Assembly: GCF_963678635.1 (NCBI RefSeq)
Contig: NC_087069.1
Coordinates: 45,305,448-45,365,447, forward strand
Length of the DNA stretch: 60,000 nt
Reading direction: 5' to 3'
Source of the DNA: Symsagittifera roscoffensis
Taxonomy: Eukaryota > Xenacoelomorpha > Acoela > Convolutidae
The translations under genes were made by a program, and so were the position numbers. Each line of letters begins with the position of its first letter. Within the stretch, counting starts at the first letter, position 1. This document shows positions 13,701-21,237 of the stretch, piece by piece. The notes beneath the pieces are model-generated. The model was given only the letters and a program-made list of their open reading frames with translations, was not told the origin of the DNA and ran no database searches.

Positions 13701-16700
13701 CTCATAATTTATTGCCTGTTATTAACGCCCAAACAGAGATTTAATCTGTCTTCGAAATTGTTCCAAATTGACTTGCTTGCTTTTTATTTTATTTAATACT
13801 TTGCTATATGAGAAATATATCACTTTGCATGTACTTTACATAGCGTTTGGAAGACGGTTTTAATAGAAAAATATTTAATTTTTTTTTGTTCTTTTTGGAA
13901 ATTTCATCCATTTTTCAAAAGCTAACACTACTCCATAGACCTTAGATTGCCGTGAGAGCTGAAATTATGCTCTTCGGTTACATAATTGGAACTGGTGCGG
14001 TGAAAATTAGACTATAATTTGCCGGTGAATTACATTGATCATGATAAATCACGAACAAAAACCAAAGCAATATAACGCAGCATCGGCAAATAGCGATCGC
14101 TTGCTCAGCTGATTGCGAGTCGATGAAAGTACTTCGGACTTTTATATAGCTCGCGATGGTTTTTTTTTCGGGGAAAGTCTTAAAATTTCTTCAGGCTCAA
14201 ATTTGTTCAGGTTCAGGTTTGACTTTAGATTTCTTTTAAAATTCAGTTTATTTCCTTTGTTAAAAGGAAGACAAACTCTACTATCGAACAGCAAAAGTTT
14301 ACAGGTCACGAAAAATGGGATCGACTTCTAATTGCGAAAATGGAATTGTACTATATGTTCTATTCTGGTCCCCCCTTTGTACTATTTTGAGATATCCATG
14401 TTTGGTGACTATTTGGTCCCCCTTTGTACTATTTTGAGATATCCATGTTTGATGACGGACCCTAAAAGTTTTCTAAAGGCGCCTTTGGCGCCAATATATA
14501 CTTAAATTGAGGGGGAGCGCGGGCCAAAAAAACGCTTTTTTTGGTCAAAATTTTCCAAAAAGTGGCTTAAAACGCCTTTTTTGGCCTGTTTTTCAAAATT
14601 TTGGCTGCGGCGCGGAAAAAGGTCAACAAAATTGTCGATTTTTAACCCCCCCCCCCCCCCCTCCTCGAGAAAATCCTAGATCCGCTCCTGTTACTTGTGT
14701 TCATTGACTCCTTTCCAACTTTTTGATGACTATGTTATTTGCATTCGGCACGTGAAGCAGTTTGATCCTATTTTGTAATCCGGCTATTCGAATATGCTGC
14801 TAAGTGGGCGCTCATATTATTGAGGGTCATTTTCTATTTCAAACTTGATTGGGCTGAGAATCAAGCTAACTTTTCTCATATACTTTATACTGTTGTATGT
14901 GCCGTTTTACGGTTCCAATTATTACTTTTGGGCAGACATTTTGGACTAAAGAGTGCCGCTGAACAAATTAAGTTGTTCCACTGAAGTGCTTTTCAATTTC
15001 CTAATTCGTTCCTGGAATAATTAGATTTAGCGGACATTTTGAATTTCCCCAATGCAACCAAATGTGTCCTATTTTTATCTCACCGGGAGATGAAAATAAC
15101 CTTTTTTAAGTCAAGAGAAGAAAAGTAGCTTTGACGCTAAGTAGCAGTTTTCATGTCGCAATGATGTTCTGCTCTTAACGATTGAACGAATTCAATTAGC
15201 GGCTCTGAATTTTTTTTTGATCTGCGAATGGAATCTTTTTTTTTTAAAATCATGTGTTAATGATTAACTTCATTTAGAATTCAGAATTATCGATTCATAG
15301 CTAGACTTAATTTTTTTCTGGTTTTACTTTTGATCTTGTGAGTGTTTTCAGTCGCTGGCCTAATCTTACGGCAGAAGTTCGAAAGGCAAAAGTATTTCCA
15401 AGCAATCAAAAATCAATCCAAGAAATCCTTAAACGGGTTCTAAAACTCGGGATGATTTGTCACGCTCTCTTTCAAGGTTTTTCGAAGACTGAATTTTAAT
15501 TGGCTGATATAAGTTTTTATCATTCGATATTCTGCCAAGAAGAATAGCCACTTCAGTCGTCTATGCGAGCAACTCTGTTGTCTTGTTTGCTTTGCTGCAT
15601 GAATTACTTCTTAGTTAGTACTAGTTAATAGTCTTCGTTTACTAAAAACGAGGTCAAGTCACTTAGCCTACTCCTCATTCAGCAGAATTATTCACATTTT
15701 TTTAACCAAAACGTGTTGTTTAGCTATTATACTTCTAAGAAGGGGGGGGGGGGGCAATTGTTAAGTAGATCCAAAGTTAATAATTAATTAATTTTTTATC
15801 ACGACACATTTAGATTCTAAATCTTAATATTTTTAAATCATAGTCTAATAGACACAATGTGCAAAGAAAAAGGCAACTATGCTGTGTGAGTTGTAGGCTA
15901 ATTGACCGCTTTTACTTAGACATCGTCATTTCAAGGTCAACTTATTCTGATCACGTGTTTCAGTGGAGGTCAGTGAAGACGAAATTCTGAGAGGCATAGA
16001 GGGCGAAGAGGAGTTGGATTTTGTTGACAGAGGAAGTGAATATGAAGAGCAGCAGCAGTCGAATGTTGAGACGGAAATTGTACATAATAATGACCTTGAT
16101 ATCAGGTATGAACTGCATCAGAGCAGGTGAAATGTTTTGAAGTGTTAGCAAGTGTTACTTGATAGCTCTTCAGTCCCAATAAGAGTCTTTTCGGTTATAA
16201 CCCCCCCCCCCCCCCTCTGAGATATGTGATAAACAATAAAAAAATAAAAAATGAAGTCGATAATATTAAAAACAAAATTCCATCAATTTTTCTTTCTTGG
16301 GACAGGATATAAATGTATGACCAGATATAAAGTTAATAAAAGGCTAAAATATATTATTTTAAATGAAAATAATTGATGAATTATGTATTTGTCGGTTTTT
16401 CCCCTAAATAATACATTTTTGCCTATCGTTAAGGAAACTTTTAATTATCCGGCATGGAGTATTGATCATTTTTTCTAGAGTCTTGGGTACAAATTCAGCA
16501 TATGAATGTTTGTGTAACTCATCTTAAATCGGTTTGACTTTGATTTTTGTACTTGCGATTAGCAAGCGTTATCAAATTGGAATAAAGTTTTTTTTTTCTG
16601 GTTAAAAACTTGTTTAACAGAATTACTTGTATCTTGGTTCAAAATGAATTTAAATTTTTTTGTTTGTGCACTTAGCCTGGAGGTGAAAAATACGCCTGGG

Positions 16701-18660
16701 ACGCTAAAGTTCGTGGGTTCGAATCTGATCAGGAACTGTTTTTTTTTAAACTGAAATATTCTTTTCCAATAAATGTCGGCCTATATTTTGTCTGTTAATG
16801 TTTTTCGAGTTGGTTGCCGCATCGTAGAATTGATTTTTTTGTACGCTATTAAGAGTAATGAACGTAGTGAAGATCTGCATTCATACATATTGATGCATTT
16901 ATGAATGCTTTTGAGTTCAATTGAAATTCATCTGCTGAATGTGACGTAAATAACAAACGTGGAAAAGGCGCAAAAAAACGTGAACGATTTCTAGTTTCGG
17001 AAGTGGAATTTAATTTTGATCCAGCGGAATTTGCCTATTGATCCAGTTTTCTCTAGTTGGGTTCATGTTATCAAAAAGCGCCAATCATAAATTGCTCTCG
17101 AAGTTCAAAGATCTTAAAGAGCATCTGTTTTTTTCTTCGAAAGTTGAGATTTTTTCTTGAAATTCAGTGTTTTGTGTGTTTACTTACGTTCATTTCTCTT
17201 TTCCAATCTTTGATAGGCTATTTTTTTTCAGTGTTTCGACTTACTCCTGCAATTATTTTACAAGCCTTGACTTCGTATATTTTGTTCTTTTTGTGTTTTT
17301 TTTCACTCAAAAACTTCATTTGACTGAAATGATTACGGCTTACGTTTTATCGCCTTAGTGACCTAATTTAAGGACATTTCAAAGGAAGCGTAAGTTCTAT
17401 GCTTCATTCCGGATCGCACAAAATGCTAGAATTCTTAGAATAGAGTTTCTAGTTTTTCATGACGACAGTTATATTTTCTGTTCTAAGGGTTAATGTTTCG
17501 TCGGCTCAGTTGACGCTTGTTAATTGGTTTTTTGAATTTTCATCAATTGCCGTTGATTGTGTTTCTGGATGTGCTTTCCGCAAATAAAACATGATTCCAG
17601 ACAACAGTTTGAATTGTTGCGGTTTTTTGAAGTTTTCATTATTTTGGCTATGTTTGAAGCTTAATTCCAGGAGCAAGTACGATTTCGGCTTAAAAACTGT
17701 TTCTTGTGGTAACCATTGCACCCAAGATGGTGAGTTTTGAAATCTTTTTTCTTGACGGTTGTTTTCCACTGGTTGTGTCTCATTTAGTCAATCTATTTTC
17801 CTGTCATGTTCTATGTCGATAGCACATTATGAGATCGCTTAGAGCTGTTTTGGGTATTTTATAAAATTTCAACGCTTTTTTTTGCGATGATCACGCCCAG
17901 TGAACAAAGGTACGACAAGATAGATAGGTTCTGTGTTTTTTTTCATTGAAAGTTCTTTTTAAACTATATTTTTTGTGGTTTGGTTTTTGTAAGCTCACTT
18001 CAATTTCATCTGCTAAAGAATGCCAAATGAGCGCTTGACACTTTTCCAACTGTCTGTGGGCTAGGTTCTTTCTCTGCATATGTTTTTCATTCAATGATGT
18101 TAAAAAAAGAAACCGGGTCACAATATTTTTCACAATGTAATAGAACAGCTGCGCAAAATGTCTCAATTGATTTTTGACCTTAACGATCAATTTTCTTCGA
18201 ATCTGCGGAGTTTTTTTGGAAAGTTTCAATCATAAAAGATTTTCGCAGTTCAAAGAGCTTTAAGACCTTGTTTTCTTTTTGAAAAAATTTCAAAACAATT
18301 TTTTGTTATCTTTTTCCAACTGACAGTTGGCTGTCAAGTTTCAAAAGTACAGGAAGTTTTGATGAATCAACCGAATACTTGCCCGAATATGCGGTACAGT
18401 GCCTATCATCAAAGCTTAATAAGTTGTTTGGGTTAAGTTTCAAATTGTTTATTAACAGGAACATAGAGGAGGGATTTTGTTTCGAAACTGAACCTTCTGT
18501 AGACTCAAGTGGCTCGTCCGAAAGACCGACAGTCGAAGAGAAAGAAAGCGACATGGCCGACGAAACCGAAGAAAAGCACCACGTAATAGACACCATTGAT
18601 ACAAAGGGCGCCAAAATCGCATCACAAATTGTGGAATCGAAAAAATCATCTCTCGTATAA
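1616..18660 (+). CDS. large Gln/Ser-rich low-complexity protein, 11 recognised exons (5' end open)
   Basis: I join exons 1616-1791, 2442-2639, 4398-4580, 4798-4993, 5328-5885, 6200-8491, 8874-8939, 9866-10214, 15352-15476, 15964-16105 and 18327-18660. All ten junctions keep the frame (phases 0,0,0,1,1,1,1,2,1,2). Counting from the ATG at 1618 the product is at least 1538 residues. Seen in the protein: a Gly/Pro/Met-rich start (1-58), Gln/His-rich stretches (59-250), a very long Ser/Asn-rich exon (438-1200) with a basic stretch EKKEKRKRDTEKSKKS near 684 and KPRKRTK near 900, and an acidic segment (1382-1427) before a charged C-terminus. No catalytic domain is visible. The composition resembles large transcriptional coactivators, but I recognise no family signature, so a nuclear regulatory role is inference. 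Exons 9-11 rest mainly on phase agreement and could belong to a separate transcript. Confidence 0.75.
2442..2639 (+). CDS. exon 2 of the Gln/Ser-rich gene
   Basis: It runs from the CTCCGCTTCAG acceptor to a GTACTT donor, 66 codons in phase 0. It carries two poly-Gln runs (SQQQH and MQQQQQQM) and His-rich sequence. Confidence 0.75.
3806..4190 (+). repeat. dispersed repeat family R1, copy in intron 3
   Basis: The core begins TCTTATATAGGTCTTGGTGA and runs through a T-rich GGAAAAAGTCTTAAAA segment, a CCAGCG(A)AATAAA block and a GCCAATCATAAATTGCTCT block. Related copies lie near 14140-14335, 16855-17230, 33952-34395 and 41840-42130, and inverted at 46545-47010. Fragments lie near 18230-18330 and 25585-25640. 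No coding capacity; a non-autonomous element is inferred. Confidence 0.6.
4398..4580 (+). CDS. exon 3 of the Gln/Ser-rich gene
   Basis: It runs from the TGTTTTTAG acceptor to a weak GTTTGT donor, 61 codons in phase 0. Gln/His-rich throughout, for example HHQQHQQQHG and HPHQQQQH. Confidence 0.75.
4798..4993 (+). CDS. exon 4 of the Gln/Ser-rich gene
   Basis: It lies between a TTTTTCAG acceptor and a GTAATT donor and ends in phase 1. It encodes QQQQHQQQ, then a Gly-rich turn, then a Ser/Thr-rich end. Confidence 0.8.
5328..5885 (+). CDS. exon 5 of the Gln/Ser-rich gene
   Basis: It is entered in phase 1 after TTGTCAAAG and left in phase 1 at GTTTGA. It encodes 185 full codons, including a less repetitive segment (YRNFQETYNMMTGFEQNMF) and then SQEKTQSQEKAQS and a Ser-rich tail. 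The open frame runs past the donor to a stop at 5950, so an intron-retained short form is possible. Confidence 0.75.
6200..8491 (+). CDS. exon 6 of the Gln/Ser-rich gene (largest exon)
   Basis: It has a TTTTTTTAG acceptor and a consensus GTAAGT donor, with 763 uninterrupted codons in phase 1/1. The protein is Ser/Asn/Thr-rich with a basic NLS-like run near 6940-6990. A hydrophobic-acidic stretch follows (NLFSTLEPDSLF, CEKLLSQILEG), of the kind seen in activation domains. The length without stops in an AT-rich background makes coding certain. Confidence 0.92.
8874..8939 (+). CDS. exon 7 of the Gln/Ser-rich gene (micro-exon, 66 nt)
   Basis: It follows TTTTTGTTTAG and precedes GTGAGT; phase 1 in and out, 21 full codons ending KRRA. 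Because 66 is a multiple of three, skipping it would keep the frame, so it could be a cassette exon. Confidence 0.65.
9866..10214 (+). CDS. exon 8 of the Gln/Ser-rich gene
   Basis: It follows CCCCTTTGTCAG in phase 1. Thr/Ser/Ala-rich with 115 full codons. It either splices at GTAAGT (10215) in phase 2, or, if not spliced, ends at the overlapping TAA at 10216-10218. Confidence 0.8.
11300..13050. repeat. degenerate ~160-190 bp repeat array, part 2
   Basis: At least eight diverged units share AAATCTGAG, TTCAATYGA, AGCGGCTA/AGCAGCTA-type and GACCGTTTTT words. The AGCnG word recurs near 11516, 11840, 12036, 12350, 12500, 12730, 12850 and 13005. Divergence is high, so the array looks old. The 790-1340 block is the same family. 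Confidence 0.5.
11948..12012. repeat. 20-bp tandem repeat, three copies
   Basis: ATTAAGGGTTTAATGGAAAT is repeated three times head to tail inside the older array. The copies are identical, so the expansion is more recent than the array. Confidence 0.9.
14470..14695 (-). mobile_element. MITE-like element with homopolymer C run
   Basis: Read on the minus strand it starts with GAGCGGATCTAGGATTTTCT, then a long G run, then a GTTGACC(TTTTT) block and a GGCGC end. The same order occurs on the + strand at about 21502-21755. Non-coding and non-autonomous; class not determined. Confidence 0.5.
15352..15476 (+). CDS. exon 9 of the Gln/Ser-rich gene
   Basis: It follows GAGTGTTTTCAG and is open from phase 2 to a phase-1 exit at GTTTTT, a weak donor. 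The encoded segment is basic and helix-like (AEVRKAKVFPSN, QEILKRVLKLG). Its length is exactly what links exon 8 (phase 2) to the next exon (phase 1). Confidence 0.6.
15964..16105 (+). CDS. exon 10 of the Gln/Ser-rich gene
   Basis: It follows GTGTTTCAG and precedes GTATGA; entered in phase 1, left in phase 2. Strongly acidic (SEDEILRGIEGEEELDF, then SEYEEQQQ). Base composition is clearly unlike the T-rich introns around it. Confidence 0.75.
16550..16810 (+). repeat. tRNA-derived SINE-like dispersed repeat, copy 2
   Basis: This is the second long copy of the repeat at 115-385. The B-box-like GTGGGTTCGAATCTGATC is better preserved here. It is flanked by TACTTGCGATTAGC and a TTTAAACTGAAATATTC end. 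Confidence 0.55.
16855..17230 (+). repeat. dispersed repeat family R1
   Basis: The stretch runs from GAGTAATGAACGTAGTGAAG to AATCTTTGATAGGCTATT and is collinear with 33952-34395. It includes the GTTCAATTGAAATTCATCTG and GCGCCAATCATAAATTG words. Confidence 0.6.
18327..18660 (+). CDS. exon 11, terminal exon of the Gln/Ser-rich gene
   Basis: It follows TTTTTCCAACTGACAG and is entered in phase 2, with 110 codons and a TAA. Charged C-terminus rich in Glu/Ser (SSERPTVEEKESDMADETEE), ending KSSLV. A 27-nt in-frame GT...AG piece (18432-18458) lies inside it. The first bases of the exon resemble the end of a dispersed repeat. Confidence 0.75.
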
Positions 18661-20847
18661 CCGTACTGTTTCTTCACAAGTGTAATTATGGATAAATGAT
18701 AATCAAATTTATTATGTGCTAATTTCTGTTGACATTAGATGACGCTGTTCAAAAATTTTCTAATCCTCTTCAAAAAAATTCGCTCAAATTATAAAATATT
18801 CAATGTAATAATTGAAATATCGTAGCTGGTTAGTTAAATGAACTAGATTATTGTAACAGAGTTGTAAAACCCTCTTTAAATTTCGAATAATGTTTAATTA
18901 TTGAGATTAAACAGAAAAAGAGAAAACTTTCTGTTCTCAGAAATCAAACTATTTTGTGATTTATTCGGCATAAGAGTGTATTTGGTAGTGTGTGATGATG
19001 TTGATATCAATTTATACGCTTTAATCTCTTCTATTGTTCTTAATATTCTGATTCTGGGTCTTCTTTTCTCAACTCACTTGTAAATAATGTTGAAATTTTG
19101 TTCAAGTAATTTATTCTCTGTATATTATACTACTTCTCTCTTGTTTTTATTGCATAATGTTGCTTCAGATTTCTAGTCTTTTCTGGTTTTTGTACCTCTT
19201 CACTAGTGGATCAATTCGATTTGAAATCTATACTTTTTGTATCTTCATTTAAAGACTTGTAGTGATAATACGAACAATTGAAGCAGAAGACGGATGAGGG
19301 GGTTAGCGTGGGTGCATAGAATGCGAAATTCTTTATACACTTGCAACCGGTTAGTCTTATACGAAATTCTAACAGCACTAACCGGTTGCTCTGCAACTAG
19401 CGTAGAAGTTTTGGCCAGAGTTATGTCTGCAAAAATAATCTTAAGAATTTTTTTCGAAATTTTCGGAATTCTCCATTTTTTCTGTGCCTGGTAGGGGCTC
19501 TCAGAAGCTCAAAAAACTAGCTAGTAGCAGCTTAATCAATGTAGAAAACATTGTTATAATGTTTCTTTGAAAAAATTAAAGACTTATTTCAATCCCATTG
19601 ATGATTTTTGAGATTCTTAATTTTTGATATTTTCGCGTTAAGAGTTTTGATTTAGAAAAAAAAATTTGTTTCTCATTGTTAATGGTAAATATGCATATAG
19701 CGAGAATTTAAACATGAAGCACCAGAAATGGTGAGGGGGCAGTTAACAAACCCATTTAAGTTACAGAGCTTCGCCCGTTTTATCAAATGAAATACGAAAT
19801 TTGAGATCTTCAAAGAAAATGAAATGTATATATCTGAAAACTTTAAAGAAAACATTGGAAAAAAATATTTAAGTTTGAATAAACATAAAGCAGCAGATTT
19901 ATGGCATTGTCTATACAAGTTATTGGCATAAGGTCAAAGATTTTCATCAATATTTAAATTGATTGTTCAATCGTAGTCGATATAAAACCAAATTAAATAA
20001 GATAAATTCCATCACTCAAACTGGCTAGTCGTAAGCACCCCTACTCGGTTTCAAAAACAAAACTTGAACTTGTTCACTTTACGTTTACTGCTTCTTCTAA
20101 CTGTGTCCCATCCCTTGAAGCCTTTCTATCATCAGTAGAACTGATTGGGGCTAAACGGTCAGTAGACACCTAACTGATCCCATAGTAAAGAATGGATCTC
20201 CATTAGCAAAATTGTAACGTTTTTCAACGACACTAATAAAAACTACTTTTTTAAAAAGCGTTTTTGCAATCACGACTGGAAGTCATTCTCTCGCCGCCAT
20301 CTGATGCTCAGTTCTGTTAGTTGTTTTTGAGTGGAAAAAGACGGAGGCCAAAAAACTGAAAAAGCCTCAAATCAGAGTTCTGTCCCAATGACTGCAGCAA
20401 TTATCAGGCAGTTTTTGTACTACCAAAAGTCATTTTTTGGCTATTTTTTTCTCCCTCACCTTGCGTGAGCACAAATCTTGTGGTGCAACGAGTGTTTTAC
20501 GAGATTAAGTATGAAGACCAAATATTTTTGTCATGGCTAAATAATGACTCAATTTTAACAACAATCGGACTATGTGAACAAACATTTAACTTATTTCTTT
20601 CGCGGGTGGAGGCCAAAAAAATAAACTCTTTTTCGAAATGTGACAAGCTTTTTTTGTAAAATTGGGCAGCATTCGTATTTTGGAGGAGTTACAACCGTTT
20701 TAAAAATGAAAAATCCTCGTTTTGCACGACGTTAATTCGTTTCAGATGTACAATTTATTGTCCATAGTTAGCAATCTACAGCTGAAGCCATAATGTAAAT
20801 AAAGCACGGGAATAAATTCCGTTCAACGGTAGAAGTCGGAGACTACT
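18661..20847. other. intergenic region between the Gln/Ser-rich gene and the formin gene
   Basis: No supported gene. It contains an inverted repeat at 19343-19389. It also has a short dispersed repeat near 20440-20530 whose inverted relative is at about 2000-2165. The last few hundred bases should hold the formin promoter and 5' UTR, but I see no clear core-promoter motif. Confidence 0.5.
19343..19389. repeat. perfect 13-bp inverted repeat
   Basis: GCAACCGGTTAGT at 19343-19355 is mirrored by ACTAACCGGTTGC at 19377-19389, with a 21-base spacer. A related AACCGGTTA word lies in the dispersed repeat near 35750. Confidence 0.85.
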
Positions 20848-21237
20848 ATGGCGTCCAAATCAGTTCAGCGACCGCCGACTCCCTTCAACGAACCCCTCAC
20901 ACCTCCCGAAGATTCCTCAATGAACCTCTCGGGTGAGATCATCGACCACAAAACGATATCTGTCAACCTCGTCGACGCGAATGCGGGTTCTGGTGTCGCG
21001 ACGACAACCGCGAAGGCGTCGACAACAACGTCTAAACTCGGGGGAACGAATGACGATGATTCGTTCACGAATTACTCGCAGTTCTTCGATGGACCGTACG
21101 TTCCGAACGATGTCTCGACCTCATTTAGTGGGTTGGACGAAGAAGAAGAGTTTGATTTGTTTCTCAACTCAGCCAAGTCGGTTTACGAGTTTTTCTCGGG
21201 TCTGGGCGCGAACACGAGCAACAGCATCAATGAAGAG
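20848..21237 (+). CDS. FMN/capu: formin exon 1
   Basis: 130 codons from MASKSVQRPPTPFNEPLTPP to a GTAATA donor in phase 0. Pro/Ser/Thr- then Asp/Glu-rich, probably unstructured. Confidence 0.85.

Larger units (their letters stand above)
10219..15351 (+). other. 5.1-kb intron filled with repeats
   Basis: No exon-like segment was found between exons 8 and 9. The stretch holds a ~47-bp near-duplicate (10778-10866), the degenerate ~160-190 bp array (11300-13050), a three-copy 20-bp tandem repeat (about 11948-12010) and an R1 fragment (14140-14335). It also holds a duplicated ~42-bp word TTTGTACTATTTTGAGATAT (14369-14455) and a poly-C-bearing element (14470-14695). Confidence 0.6.
16106..18326 (+). 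other. 2.2-kb intron with repeats
   Basis: It contains a 16-base C run (about 16201), a SINE-like copy (16550-16810), an R1 copy (16855-17230) and an R1 fragment close to the exon 11 acceptor. No coding segment is apparent. Confidence 0.55.

Noticed and set aside
13337-13744. Plus-strand ORF of 135 codons in intron 8
   Set aside because: Phe/Ser-rich translation of T-rich intronic repeat sequence, with no domain and no compatible splice phase to neighbouring exons.
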